Source of the DNA: Streptomyces amritsarensis
GTDB lineage: Bacteria; Actinomycetota; Actinomycetes; Streptomycetales; Streptomycetaceae
Direction: 5' to 3'
DNA: 64,000 nt
NCBI RefSeq assembly: GCF_001953875.1
Contig: NZ_MQUR01000011.1
Location: 14,919-78,918, forward strand
In this document: positions 43,847-53,639 of the stretch, piece by piece
Layout: the number at the start of each line of letters is the position of its first letter
Numbering within the stretch: the first letter of the stretch is position 1
Notes under the pieces: model-generated
The model's input: only the letters and a program-made list of their open reading frames with translations
Database searches by the model: none
What the model was told of the DNA's origin: nothing
Translations under genes and position numbers: made by a program

Positions 43847-44503
43847 GTGGCGATCGACGAGCGGACGGCGCCGACCGCGCCGGTGGCCGGACTGCGTGAA
43901 CGCAAGAAGCGGCGCACCCGCGGCGCGCTGTTGCGCGCCGCGCTCGTGCTTTTCGTGTCCCGGGGGTACGAGCGCACCACCGTCGACGAGATCACCGCCG
44001 CGGTGGCCGTGTCCCAGCGGACCTTCTTCCGCTACTTCGCCAACAAGGAAGAGGTCGTCTTCGCCGTCCAGGACCTGGTGGAGTCGCACTTCGTCGCCGA
44101 GCTGCACGCCCGGCCGGCGGCCGAGGGGCCGCTCGAGGCGCTGCGCAGCGCCGTGCTCGCCGCGTGGGACACGGTCGACGACGCCCTCGGCGGGGTGGTC
44201 CCGGTCGACCTCTACATGCGCAGCTACCGGCTGATCGAGTCCACCCCGGCCCTGCTCGCGGTGCACCTGCGGCGCTCCGCGGAGCTGGAGGAGCGGATCT
44301 CGCGGCTGATCGCCGCCCGCGAGGGGCTGGACGTGGAGGCCGACCCGCGGCCCCGGGTGGCGGTCGCTGCGTTCTTCGGAGTGATGAGGGTCACGGGGCG
44401 GCTCTGGGGTCGGGGCGGCGACACGAGCGTGGAGGCGATCCGCCGGCTGACGGACGGTTACCTCGACGGCATCGGCCCAGCTCTGGCGGGGCGCTGGCAC
44501 TGA
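43847..44503 (+). CDS. TetR family regulator
   Basis: 218 residues from a GTG with AAAGGAG upstream. HTH in the first 60 residues: RTRGALLRAALVLFVSRGYE, TTVDEITAAVAVSQRTFFRYFANKEEVV. The C-terminal ligand domain includes RSYRLIESTPALLAVHLRRS. It may control itself, the I36 gene upstream or the DUF1023 hydrolase gene downstream; no operator was identified. Confidence 0.9.
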   Translation: MAIDERTAPTAPVAGLRERKKRRTRGALLRAALVLFVSRGYERTTVDEITAAVAVSQRTFFRYFANKEEVVFAVQDLVESHFVAELHARPAAEGPLEALRSAVLAAWDTVDDALGGVVPVDLYMRSYRLIESTPALLAVHLRRSAELEERISRLIAAREGLDVEADPRPRVAVAAFFGVMRVTGRLWGRGGDTSVEAIRRLTDGYLDGIGPALAGRWH

Positions 44504-44645
44504 ACCGCCACCAGGAGGCGACATTTCGGATCTTTCGCCCGGGTCTCGACGGCCGGCGGTCCGCCCCTCACGGTGTCCCACGGTCGGGCGTGAACCCCGT
44601 CACCCGGCGCGCCACGCCCGGAATCGGTCTCCTACGCTGGTCCCA

Positions 44646-45881
44646 GTGAATCTGCCCGGCCTCGCCCACACCACCGTTCCAGGCGCCGACCCGCGCCCGG
44701 CCGGCCTGCGCACCCTGCTCGCGCTGGCGGTCGTCTTCATCATGCTGGCGACCACCGGCTGGACGGCCGTGCACCGCCCCGAGGGGGGCACGCCGCTGCG
44801 CGCCGCCGCCCTCGACGCCTGGTCCAAGGCGCGGTTGGACGGCCGCCCGGTGCCGCCGGCGGACGCTCCCGTGCGGACGGTGGCCCGCTTCTTCGCCGGC
44901 CTCGACGGCGCCCAGCGGGCCCGCCTGGCCGACGGCTACCCGCTCGTCGTCGGCAACCTCGACGGGGCACCCGTCGCCACCCGCTACCGGGCCAACCGAC
45001 GCGGCCTGGAGAAGGCCCGCCTGGTCGAGGAGGCCCGCAGCCACGACGTCGCGCTGACTCCGGCCGACCGCGCCGAGGCCACCCGGCGCTCCCACCGCTT
45101 CGCCTCGCTCGCCGAACCCGGCCGGCAGATTCTCGTATTCGACCCCACCGGTGGCGGCCGGGTCGCCGAGGTCTTCGGCGACCTCGACGACGCCGAGCGG
45201 GTTTCGGTGATCGTTCCCGGCGTGGACACCGACCTCCTCACCTTCGAGCGCACCCAGCGCCGGCTGACCTCCCCGGTCGGCATGGCCGAGGCCCTGCACG
45301 AGGCCGAGCGCGCGGCCGCGCCGAAGAGCCGGACGGCGGTCATCGCCTGGGCCGGCTACACCGCGCCCACCGGGGTGGGCATGGACGCCGCCACCGGCCG
45401 GATGGCCTTCGACGGCGCCGTCCGGCTGAAGACCCTGACCGTGTCCCTGCCCGGGAACTCGAGCGTGGCGCTGTTCTGCCACAGCTACGGGTCGGTGGTG
45501 TGCGGGGTCGCCGCGCACGAGCTGCCCAGGCGGGTGACGGACGTGGTGGTGGCGGGCAGCCCCGGCATGCGGGCGGAGAACGTCGCGGGTCTGCGCACCT
45601 CGGCGCGGGTCTGGGCGACGCGCGACGAGGGCGACTGGATCGCGGACGTGCCCCACCTGGAGGTCGGCGGTGTGGGCCACGGCGCCGATCCGGTGTCCCC
45701 GGAGTTCGGCGCGCGGCTGCTGTCCTCGGCCAGGGCCAGGAGCCACACCGGCTATTTCACGCCAGGTACGGATTCGATGGCGAACTTCGCCAAGATCGGA
45801 ACCGGCGCGTTCGGTTCCGTTGTGTGCGCTACCGGCGACGACGCGTGCCGGCGCGGAATTTCCGGGACAGAGCAGGACTGA
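44646..45881 (+). CDS. DUF1023 alpha/beta hydrolase
   Basis: 411 residues, GTG start 8 bases after a TACGCT -10 box, probably leaderless. One membrane anchor helix (about 22-41), a helical region, then an alpha/beta hydrolase with VIVPGVDTDLLTFERTQ, nucleophile elbow LFCHSYGSVVCG (Ser about residue 282), acid in WIADVPHL and the His in GHGADP or RSHTGYF. The DUF1023 family is common in Streptomyces and its substrates are unknown; the catalytic domain probably faces outside. Confidence 0.87.
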   Translation: MNLPGLAHTTVPGADPRPAGLRTLLALAVVFIMLATTGWTAVHRPEGGTPLRAAALDAWSKARLDGRPVPPADAPVRTVARFFAGLDGAQRARLADGYPLVVGNLDGAPVATRYRANRRGLEKARLVEEARSHDVALTPADRAEATRRSHRFASLAEPGRQILVFDPTGGGRVAEVFGDLDDAERVSVIVPGVDTDLLTFERTQRRLTSPVGMAEALHEAERAAAPKSRTAVIAWAGYTAPTGVGMDAATGRMAFDGAVRLKTLTVSLPGNSSVALFCHSYGSVVCGVAAHELPRRVTDVVVAGSPGMRAENVAGLRTSARVWATRDEGDWIADVPHLEVGGVGHGADPVSPEFGARLLSSARARSHTGYFTPGTDSMANFAKIGTGAFGSVVCATGDDACRRGISGTEQD

Positions 45882-45956
45882 CGCGCGTAGAGGCACGGAA
45901 ATCGGCCACCGCATCGAGGGGGACGCACGGGGGTGGCGCCCTTTACCATGTGGCGC

Positions 45957-46799
45957 ATGGGTGACGTACTGGCCGGAAACCATGCCGTCTGGGAGTTCGA
46001 CTCGGACTCGGTGCTCATCCGCTTCGCACGGGGGATGCGAACGCCAAGACTGTGGCAAGCGCTGGGTTCGCGCCGGATCCCCCTGGAAGCGGTGTCCGCC
46101 GTGACCGTGACCGCCGGACGGCGGGACACGGTGGTTCTGCGTGCCGTCCCGCGCCCCGGCGCGGATCCGCTGATGGAGGCCGCCGCCGGACAGCTGAAGG
46201 AGGCGTGCGACCCCTACCGGATGGTGCTGCCGGGCGACCGGGCGACATCGGCGGCGGCGTTCGCCGCCGCCGTGCGCTCGCAGCTCGGGCCCGACGCCGC
46301 CGAGCCGGCCCCGCGCTTCCTGGTCGACGTACCGCAGCCGCCGCTCCAGCTGAAGGCGTACGACGCCCGGGTGGGCTTCGACGGCTCCTCCGTCGCCTTC
46401 CACTGGTCGCGCACCGGCGCCACCGGCACGAAGTGGAAGGCGGGCGACCAGCAGTACCCGCTGGCCGACCTCACCGGCGTCGAGTGGCGCTCCCCGGGCG
46501 GCACCGGCGGGCATCTGCGGCTGGTCCTGCGCGAGCCCCGCCAGACCCCGGCCGACCCCCGGCCGGACCACGACCTCGCTTCGGCCGTCTTCGGCGTGGG
46601 CTACGGGGCGGTCCACGAGTCGCTGCCGTTCGCCGCGGCCGTCCTCGCCGCCACGCGCAGCCGTACCCCGGTCGCCGCCGCCCGCGGCCGCTCCGGCGAC
46701 GAACGGCTGCGGCACCTGGGCGAGCTCTACTCGGCCGGCCTCCTGACCGACGGCGAATACGCCACCCTCCGGGACCGCTTCACCACCGAGCCCCGGTGA
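45957..46799 (+). CDS. DUF4429 protein with C-terminal SHOCT domain
   Basis: 280 residues from the ATG at 45957, 8 bases behind TACCAT, likely leaderless. Two copies of the DUF4429 beta-domain: NHAVWEFDSDSVLIRF...RRIPLEAVSAVTV and DARVGFDGSSVAFHWSRT...YPLADLTGVEWRSP. The final 30 residues are a SHOCT helix pair (LRHLGELYSAGLLTDGEY), a short oligomerisation motif. Possibly a membrane-surface lipid-binding or scaffold protein; function unknown. Confidence 0.85.
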   Translation: MGDVLAGNHAVWEFDSDSVLIRFARGMRTPRLWQALGSRRIPLEAVSAVTVTAGRRDTVVLRAVPRPGADPLMEAAAGQLKEACDPYRMVLPGDRATSAAAFAAAVRSQLGPDAAEPAPRFLVDVPQPPLQLKAYDARVGFDGSSVAFHWSRTGATGTKWKAGDQQYPLADLTGVEWRSPGGTGGHLRLVLREPRQTPADPRPDHDLASAVFGVGYGAVHESLPFAAAVLAATRSRTPVAAARGRSGDERLRHLGELYSAGLLTDGEYATLRDRFTTEPR

Positions 46800-46821
46800 C
46801 CAGCAGCGGCGCGGACGCCCT

Positions 46822-47840
<1,019 letters not shown>

Positions 47841-47844
<4 letters not shown>

Positions 47845-48263
47845 TGCCGTCCCTTCCCCGAGACCGTCTTCATCGCGTACGTGTCGATCTTGTAATCCAG
47901 TACGGCCAGCGCGTCCGTCAGCTCCGCCATCCGCGCCCGCACCTCGCTGCGTGTCCGTTCCAGCAGCCCGCGGCGTTCCTCGACGGTGTGCTCGCCCTCG
48001 CGGACCAGCTCGGCGTAGCGGACCATGTCGGCCACCGACATCCCCGTGGCGCGCAGCTTGCCCACGAAGCCCAGCCAGTCGAGGTCCTTGTCGGTGAAGC
48101 GGCGCTGGCCCGAGTGCGAGCGGTCCACCTGCGGCAACAGGCCGATCCGCTCGTACCAGCGCAGGGTGTGCTGGCTCAGACCGGTCCGGGCCTCCACCTC
48201 GCTGATCGTGTACCGCGTCTGCGTCAGGCCCGGGCTGTGGCTCAGGCTGTGGCTCCGGCTCAT
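47841..48263 (-). CDS. MerR family regulator
   Basis: 140 residues. Winged helix YTISEVEARTGLSQHTLRWYERIGLL and SGQRRFTDKDLDWLGFVGKL, then a dimerisation helix (ERRGLLERTRSEVRARMAEL). There are no cysteines in the effector region, so the signal is not a thiol switch within this protein. It is first gene of an operon with the aldo/keto reductase and controls its own promoter through the palindrome in the 19-bp spacer just upstream. The start codon directly follows the promoter (leaderless). Confidence 0.92.
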
Positions 48264-48269
48264 GGCCCC

Positions 48270-48300
48270 ACGCTAGAACCCTTGAGCGCACTCCAAGCAA
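48270..48300 (-). promoter_or_regulatory. MerR-type promoter with operator in a 19-bp spacer
   Basis: On the minus strand TTGCTT (48300-48295) and TAGCGT (48275-48270) are separated by exactly 19 bp, the stretched spacing that MerR activators correct. The palindromic operator CTTGGAGTGCGCTCAAG covers 48297-48281. Six bases after the -10 comes the MerR ATG. The plus-strand TAGGCT (48302-48307) for the divergent hydrolase lies next to it. Confidence 0.8.
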
Positions 48301-48314
48301 GTAGGCTCGGCCGC

Positions 48315-49160
48315 ATGGACAGCAAGGAGGCCGCGAGCGGCATGGAAACCCTGCGGATCATCGAGACCTGGCCCGTGGACACCGCCGCGGCGGCCGTCGT
48401 ACGCGCCGACGGGAGCCTCGCCGGCTCGCACGGGCCCGTCGACCACCGCTTCGCGCTGGCGTCGGTCACCAAGCCGCTCGCCGCGTACGCCGCCCTCGTG
48501 GCCCACGAGGAAGGGGCGGTCGAGCTGGACGAGCCGGCCGGGCCCGAGGGGTCGACGGTCCGTCACCTCCTCGCGCACACCAGCGGCCTGGCCTTCGACG
48601 AGCACCGTGCGATGGCCGCGCCCGGTACGCGCCGGCTGTACTCGAACGCCGGCTTCGAGGTGCTCGGCGACCACATCGCCAAGGCCACCGGGATCCCCTT
48701 CGCGGAGTACGTGCACCAGGCGGTCTTCGAGCCGCTGGGCATGACGTCGACCACCCTGGACGGCTCGCCCGCCAAGGACGGCGTCTCCACCGTCTCCGAC
48801 CTGCTGCGCTTCGCCGCCGAACTGCAGGCCCCCCGGCTGCTCGACGTCCGCACGGTCGCCGAGGCCACCTCGGTCGTCCACCCCGGGCTCAAGGGCGTCC
48901 TGCCGGGTTACGGGAGCCAGTCCCCCAACGACTGGGGCCTGGGCATGGAGATCCGCGACGGCAAGTCCCCGCACTGGACGGGCCTGACGTCCTCCCCGCG
49001 CACCTTCGGCCACTTCGGCCAGGCCGGCACGTTCCTGTGGGTGGACCCGGACGCGCGCGCCGCGTGCGTGGCGCTGACCGACCGGCCCTTCGGCCCCTGG
49101 GCGGTCGAGGCGTGGACCCCGTTCACCGACGCGGTCCTGGCCGAACTCCGCACCCGCTAG
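48315..49160 (+). CDS. serine hydrolase / class C beta-lactamase-like
   Basis: 281 residues. The catalytic ALASVTKPL gives Ser-x-x-Lys, LYSNAGFEVLG gives the Tyr-x-Asn motif and FGHFGQAG the C-terminal HxG-like motif. No signal peptide, so an intracellular esterase or peptidase is more likely than a resistance enzyme. ATG is 8 bases after TAGGCT and probably leaderless; a later ATG at 48342 behind AAGGAGG is possible. It is divergent from the merR operon and may be co-controlled. Confidence 0.85.
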   Translation: MDSKEAASGMETLRIIETWPVDTAAAAVVRADGSLAGSHGPVDHRFALASVTKPLAAYAALVAHEEGAVELDEPAGPEGSTVRHLLAHTSGLAFDEHRAMAAPGTRRLYSNAGFEVLGDHIAKATGIPFAEYVHQAVFEPLGMTSTTLDGSPAKDGVSTVSDLLRFAAELQAPRLLDVRTVAEATSVVHPGLKGVLPGYGSQSPNDWGLGMEIRDGKSPHWTGLTSSPRTFGHFGQAGTFLWVDPDARAACVALTDRPFGPWAVEAWTPFTDAVLAELRTR

Positions 49161-49196
49161 GGGTGTCCGCCGGATCGGGTCGGGCAGCTCCCGGCC

Positions 49197-49260
49197 AGTG
49201 CTGTGGCCGGAAAGGTTTGCCGGGCGTCGCGACCCGGTGAACCCTGCCGGTCACAGCACT
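49197..49260. terminator. bidirectional terminator between hydrolase and pirin genes
   Basis: 14-bp arms 49197-49210 and 49247-49260 (one G-T pair) enclose a smaller CCGGG/CCCGG stem. The distal arm reaches into the stop codon of the minus-strand pirin gene. Confidence 0.65.
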
Positions 49261-49915
49261 AGGCCGGCAGCTCCCAGATCAGCAGCTCTCCGGGGGACCC
49301 GGCGACGACCTCCAGTCCCTCCTCGGCGGTGATCCGCGCCGAGTCCCCGGGGCCCAGTTCCGCCCCGTCCAGGCGCAGGTCCCCGCGTACGACGTGCAGG
49401 TACACCCGCTCGGCGGCCGGTACGGCGACCCGCTCGCCCGCGCCGGGACGCCGTACGTGCAGGGCGGCGCCGGCCGCGGGGACCTCGTAGGGCGTGCCGT
49501 CGGGGACGCCCCGCAGCACCTCGTACGAGGGATCGCCGCCCGTGGCGAGCGGCGAGAGCCACATCTGCACGAAGCGCAGCGGCCGGTCGCCGTCGTTGCG
49601 CTCCACGTGGCGCGCCCCTGATCCGGCGCTGAGCCGCTGCACGTCCCCGGGCCCGACGAGGCTCTTCTCGCCGGTGCTGTCCTGGTGGGTGAGCTCGCCG
49701 TCGATCACCCAGGTCACGATCTCGGTGTGGCTGTGCGGGTGCTCGTCGAAGCCCGCGCCGGCCGCGAGGGTCTCCTCGTTGCAGGCCAGGACGGGGCCGA
49801 AGCGCAGGTTGTCCGGGTCGTAGAAGGACCCGAAGGAGAAGGCGTGCCGGGTGGTGATCCCGGCTGCCGGGTCCCCTCCCTCGTACCGGTCGGCGCCGCG
49901 GCGTACATCAATCAT
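49259..49915 (-). CDS. pirin family protein
   Basis: 218 residues from the ATG at 49915. Bicupin: the metal-binding N-terminal cupin has FDEHPHSHTEIVTWVIDGEL and HQDSTGE (three His and Glu), the C-terminal cupin EVVAGSPGELLIWEL. Some bacterial pirins oxidise quercetin and one Serratia pirin modulates pyruvate dehydrogenase, an interesting link given aceE in the window, but no direct evidence ties them. Monocistronic and divergent from fasR. Confidence 0.9.
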   Translation of the reverse strand: MIDVRRGADRYEGGDPAAGITTRHAFSFGSFYDPDNLRFGPVLACNEETLAAGAGFDEHPHSHTEIVTWVIDGELTHQDSTGEKSLVGPGDVQRLSAGSGARHVERNDGDRPLRFVQMWLSPLATGGDPSYEVLRGVPDGTPYEVPAAGAALHVRRPGAGERVAVPAAERVYLHVVRGDLRLDGAELGPGDSARITAEEGLEVVAGSPGELLIWELPA

Positions 49916-50007
49916 GAGGGCCACGGTAGCCCCAGCCGCGGGCCGGTGGCGGGCCCGGACACGGGACCGGACTCGGCGCAGCCTTCCCGATAAGGCAGTC
50001 TTGTCCC

Positions 50008-51225
50008 GTGCCTCAACCCGAACGTGAGCAGTCGCCCGCCACACACTCCGCGCATCCCGCTCCCGCGCATCCGCACACCGCGACGCTGCGCCGCCTGGAG
50101 AAGTCCTCCGGCCGCCTGGCGGCCAACGCGATCGCGCGCATGGACGAGACCCTGCCGTGGTACCGGGCGATGCCACCCGAGAACCGCTCGTGGATCGGGC
50201 TGGTCGCGCAGGCCGGTATCGCCGCGTTCACCGAGTGGTTCCGGCATCCGGAGACTCCGCAGGCGATCTCCACGGACGTCTTCGGCACGGCTCCGCGCGA
50301 GCTGACCCGGGCGATCACCCTGCGGCAGACCGTCGAGATGGTGCGGACCACGATCGAGGTCATGGAGACCGCGATCGAGGAGGTGGCGGCCCCCGGCGAC
50401 GAGTCGATCCTGCGTGAGGCGCTGCTGGTGTACGCGCGGGAGATCGCCTTCGCGACCGCGCAGGTGTACGCGCAGGCCGCCGAGGCGCGCGGGGCGTGGG
50501 ACGCCCGGCTGGAGTCCCTGGTCGTCAACGCGGTGCTGTCCGGGGAGGCCGACGAGGGCGCGCTGTCGCGGGCGGCGGCGCTGGGCTGGAACTCCCCGGA
50601 GCACGTGTGCGTGGTGCTCGGCACGGCGCCGGAGGGCGACAGCGAGCTCACCGTCGAGGCCATCCGGAGGGCGGCCCGCCATCACAAGCTCCAGGTCCTG
50701 ACGGGTGTGCTCGGAGACCGTCTGGTCGTCATCGCGGGCGGCAGCGACAACCCGATGCAGGTGGCGAAGTCCCTGATCGGGCCGTTCGCCGCGGGTCCGG
50801 TGGTGGCCGGACCGGTGGTCGCCGACCTGCTGAACGCCACGAAGTCGGCGCAGGCCGCGGCGGCCGGACTCAAGGCCTGTACGGCGTGGCAGGACGCTCC
50901 GCGCCCGGTCCTGGCGGATGATCTCCTGCCGGAACGCGCGATCGCCTCCGATCCGGCTGCCAGGGAACAGCTGGTGGAGGAGATCTACAGACCGCTTGAG
51001 GAGGCGGGTTCGGCACTGCTGGAGACGTTGAGTGTCTACCTGGAGCAGGCGAGCAGCCTCGAAGGGGCAGCTCGGATGCTGTTCGTGCACCCCAATACGG
51101 TGCGCTACCGGCTGCGACGTGTGACCGACGTCACCGGTTGGTCGCCGTCCGATGTCCGATCGGCGTTCACGCTGCGGATCGCCCTGATTCTGGGGCGTCT
51201 GGCCGACGGTGACAGCCAGTCCTAG
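50008..51225 (+). CDS. fasR: FasR, PucR/CdaR-type activator of fatty acid synthesis
   Basis: 405 residues from a GTG. N-terminal helical RsbRD-like part, a central GGDEF-like fold (VLGTAPEGDSELTVEAIR), and a C-terminal PucR helix-turn-helix: LSVYLEQASSLEGAARMLFV and HPNTVRYRLRRVTDVTGW. In Streptomyces coelicolor the gene directly before fabD encodes FasR, which activates the fabD-fabH-acpP-fabF operon; position and domain order agree here. The TAG stop forms part of a TAGACT -10-like box for the fab operon. Confidence 0.92.
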   Translation: MPQPEREQSPATHSAHPAPAHPHTATLRRLEKSSGRLAANAIARMDETLPWYRAMPPENRSWIGLVAQAGIAAFTEWFRHPETPQAISTDVFGTAPRELTRAITLRQTVEMVRTTIEVMETAIEEVAAPGDESILREALLVYAREIAFATAQVYAQAAEARGAWDARLESLVVNAVLSGEADEGALSRAAALGWNSPEHVCVVLGTAPEGDSELTVEAIRRAARHHKLQVLTGVLGDRLVVIAGGSDNPMQVAKSLIGPFAAGPVVAGPVVADLLNATKSAQAAAAGLKACTAWQDAPRPVLADDLLPERAIASDPAAREQLVEEIYRPLEEAGSALLETLSVYLEQASSLEGAARMLFVHPNTVRYRLRRVTDVTGWSPSDVRSAFTLRIALILGRLADGDSQS

Positions 51226-51293
51226 ACTTTTGTGGGACATCAACAATTACCCCGACGGTTCTTGGTCCCTGTCCCCACGGGCGGCAGGGACCA
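51223..51293 (+). promoter_or_regulatory. fab operon promoter and inverted repeat
   Basis: TAGACT at 51223-51228, overlapping the fasR stop, is a plausible -10. Downstream TGGTCCCTG (51263-51271) and CAGGGACCA (51285-51293) form a perfect 9-bp inverted repeat about 22 bp before the fabD start. It could be a leader hairpin or a regulator site. FasR's actual site was not verified. Confidence 0.45.
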
Positions 51294-51314
51294 TCCACAA
51301 GAGAGAGTGTGAGG

Positions 51315-52232
51315 GTGCTCGTACTCGTCGCTCCCGGCCAAGGCGCTCAGACGCCCGGCTTCTTGACTCCCTGGCTCGACCTCCCCGGCGCCGCTGACCG
51401 CGTCGCCGAGTGGTCCGACGCCATCAAGCTGGACCTTGCCCGCTACGGCACGACGGCCGACGCCGAGGAGATCCGCGACACCGCGGTCGCCCAGCCCCTG
51501 CTGGTCGCCGCCGGTCTGCTGTCCGCCTCCGCGCTGGGTTCCACCTCGGCCTTCGGCGCCGTCGCCGGCCACAGCGTCGGCGAGATCACGGCCGCGGCCA
51601 TCGCCGGCGTGCTGCCCGAGAAGGACGCGCTGTCGTTCGTCCGGACCCGCGGGCTGGGCATGGCGGAGGCCGCCGCCGTCACCGAGACGGGCATGGCCGC
51701 GGTGCTCGGCGGGGAACCCTCCGTCGTCGTCGCACACCTCGAGAAGCTCGGCCTGACCCCGGCCAACATCAACGGCGCGGGCCAGATCGTGGCCGCCGGC
51801 ACGATGGAGCAGATCGAAGCCCTCCAGGCCGACAAGCCCGAGGGTTCCATGAAGGTCGTTCCCCTCAAGGTCGCGGGCGCCTTCCACACGCACCACATGG
51901 CCCCCGCGGTCGCCGAGCTGGAGAAGGCCGCCGAGGCCCTCACCCCGGCCGACCCGGCGGTGAAGTACGTCTCGAACAAGGACGGCCTCGTCGTCGCCAC
52001 GGGCGCCGACGTCGTCGCCCGCCTGGTCGGCCAGGTCGCGAACCCGGTCCGCTGGGACCTGTGCATGGAGACGTTCGCCGAGCTGGGCGTCACGGGGATC
52101 ATCGAGCTGTCCCCCGGCGGCACCCTGACGGGTCTGGCCAAGCGCGCGCTGAAGGGCGTACCGAGCGTCGCGCTGAAGACCCCGGACGATCTCGAGAAGG
52201 CCGCGGCGCTGGTCGCCGAACTGACGGCCTGA
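51315..52232 (+). CDS. fabD: malonyl-CoA:ACP transacylase
   Basis: 305 residues. The GTG at 51315 is chosen because Streptomyces FabD begins (M)LVLVAPGQGAQ; a GTG two codons earlier is possible. PGQGAQ oxyanion loop, nucleophile GHSVGE (Ser about residue 91), catalytic His in AFHTHHM. It loads malonate onto AcpP for FabH and FabF. It is the first gene of the fab operon, 19 bp before fabH. Confidence 0.96.
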   Translation: MLVLVAPGQGAQTPGFLTPWLDLPGAADRVAEWSDAIKLDLARYGTTADAEEIRDTAVAQPLLVAAGLLSASALGSTSAFGAVAGHSVGEITAAAIAGVLPEKDALSFVRTRGLGMAEAAAVTETGMAAVLGGEPSVVVAHLEKLGLTPANINGAGQIVAAGTMEQIEALQADKPEGSMKVVPLKVAGAFHTHHMAPAVAELEKAAEALTPADPAVKYVSNKDGLVVATGADVVARLVGQVANPVRWDLCMETFAELGVTGIIELSPGGTLTGLAKRALKGVPSVALKTPDDLEKAAALVAELTA

Positions 52233-52251
52233 GAGAAGGAGCCCACACAGC

Positions 52252-53256
52252 ATGTCCAAGATCAAGCCGGCCAAGGGCTCCCCCTACGCCCGCATCCTCG
52301 GCGTCGGCGGCTACCGCCCGACCCGTGTGGTGCCCAACGAGGTCATCCTCGAGACCATCGACTCCTCCGACGAGTGGATCCGCTCCCGGTCCGGCATCGC
52401 CACCCGGCACTGGGCCTCGCCCCAGGAGACCGTCGCCGCGATGTCGGTGGAGGCCTCGGGCAAGGCGCTGGCCGACGCCGGTGTCGCCCCCGAGCAGATC
52501 GGTGCGGTGATCGTCTCCACGGTCTCGCACTTCAAGCAGACCCCGGCCGTCGCGACCGAGATCGCGCACCGGGTCGGCGCGGTCAAGCCCGCCGCCTTCG
52601 ACATCTCCGCGGGCTGTGCCGGTTTCGGCTACGGCCTGACCCTCGCCAAGGGCATGGTGGTGGAGGGGTCCGCCCAGTACGTCCTCGTCATCGGCGTGGA
52701 GCGGCTCTCGGACCTCACCGACCTGGAGGACCGCGCGACGGCCTTCCTGTTCGGCGACGGTGCCGGCGCCGTCGTCGTCGGCCCCTCGGACGAGCCGGCC
52801 ATCGGCCCCACCGTGTGGGGTTCGGAGGGCGACAAGTCCGACACGATCAAGCAGACCGTGCCGTGGGACGAGTACCTCGGCAAGGACGCCGGAGAGAAGT
52901 TCCCGGCCATCACGCAGGAGGGTCAGGCGGTCTTCCGCTGGGCCGTCTTCGAGATGGCCAAGGTGGCCCAGCAGGCGCTCGACGCCGCCGGGATCACCGC
53001 GGACGACCTGGACGTCTTCATCCCGCACCAGGCGAACATGCGGATCATCGACTCGATGGTGAAGACTCTGAAGCTGCCGGAGCACGTCACGGTCGCCCGT
53101 GACGTGGAGACGACCGGCAACACGTCGGCCGCCTCGATCCCGCTCGCCATGGAGCGGCTCCTGGCGACCGGAGCGGCGAAGAGCGGCGACACCGCGCTCG
53201 TCATCGGCTTCGGGGCGGGGCTCGTCTACGCCGCGACGGTCGTTACCCTCCCCTAG
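52252..53256 (+). CDS. fabH: beta-ketoacyl-ACP synthase III
   Basis: 334 residues; GAAGGAG upstream of the ATG. Catalytic Cys in ISAGCAGFGYG (about residue 122), His in PHQANMRI and Asn in TGNTSAAS. It starts fatty acid chains by condensing acyl-CoA starters, often branched in Streptomyces, with malonyl-ACP. Followed by a small hairpin before acpP. Confidence 0.96.
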   Translation: MSKIKPAKGSPYARILGVGGYRPTRVVPNEVILETIDSSDEWIRSRSGIATRHWASPQETVAAMSVEASGKALADAGVAPEQIGAVIVSTVSHFKQTPAVATEIAHRVGAVKPAAFDISAGCAGFGYGLTLAKGMVVEGSAQYVLVIGVERLSDLTDLEDRATAFLFGDGAGAVVVGPSDEPAIGPTVWGSEGDKSDTIKQTVPWDEYLGKDAGEKFPAITQEGQAVFRWAVFEMAKVAQQALDAAGITADDLDVFIPHQANMRIIDSMVKTLKLPEHVTVARDVETTGNTSAASIPLAMERLLATGAAKSGDTALVIGFGAGLVYAATVVTLP

Positions 53257-53258
53257 GG

Positions 53259-53276
53259 CCGGGATCCACATCCCGG
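53259..53276 (+). promoter_or_regulatory. hairpin between fabH and acpP
   Basis: CCGGGAT (53259-53265) pairs with ATCCCGG (53270-53276), loop CCAC, followed by TCTTTCT. It lies 3 bp after the fabH stop. Possible partial terminator or RNA processing site that sets acpP level apart from fabDH. Confidence 0.55.
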
Positions 53277-53311
53277 TCTTTCTACCCAGTTACCCAGAGA
53301 AGGAGCGCCAC

Positions 53312-53560
53312 ATGGCCGCCACGCAGGAAGAGATCGTCGAGGGCCTCGCCGAGATCGTCAACGAGATCGCGGGCATCCCGGTCGAGGACGTCGAGATCGG
53401 CAAGTCCTTCACCGACGACCTGGACGTCGACTCCCTGTCCATGGTCGAGGTCGTCGTCGCCGCCGAAGAGCGCTTCGACGTCAAGATCCCGGACGAGGAC
53501 GTCAAGAACCTCAAGACGGTCGGCGACGCCGCGGAATACATCCTGAAGCACCAGGCCTGA
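53312..53560 (+). CDS. acpP: acyl carrier protein
   Basis: 82 residues, strongly acidic. Phosphopantetheine attachment Ser in DLDVDSLSMVEVV (about residue 41). AGAAGGAG lies upstream of the ATG. It carries all intermediates of fatty acid synthesis and must be far more abundant than the enzymes around it. Hairpins flank the gene on both sides. Confidence 0.97.
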   Translation: MAATQEEIVEGLAEIVNEIAGIPVEDVEIGKSFTDDLDVDSLSMVEVVVAAEERFDVKIPDEDVKNLKTVGDAAEYILKHQA

Positions 53561-53577
53561 GCCTGACGAGCGTTTGT

Positions 53578-53595
53578 CGCCACCCGGCGGTGGCG
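53578..53595 (+). promoter_or_regulatory. hairpin between acpP and fabF
   Basis: CGCCACC (53578-53584) pairs with GGTGGCG (53589-53595), loop CGGC. It lies 18 bp after the acpP stop and could protect the 3' end of a processed acpP message or reduce read-through into fabF. Confidence 0.5.
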
Positions 53596-53639
53596 CCGTG
53601 ACAATTCAGCACCCTCTGAGACGTGGAGAAAGAATTCCT

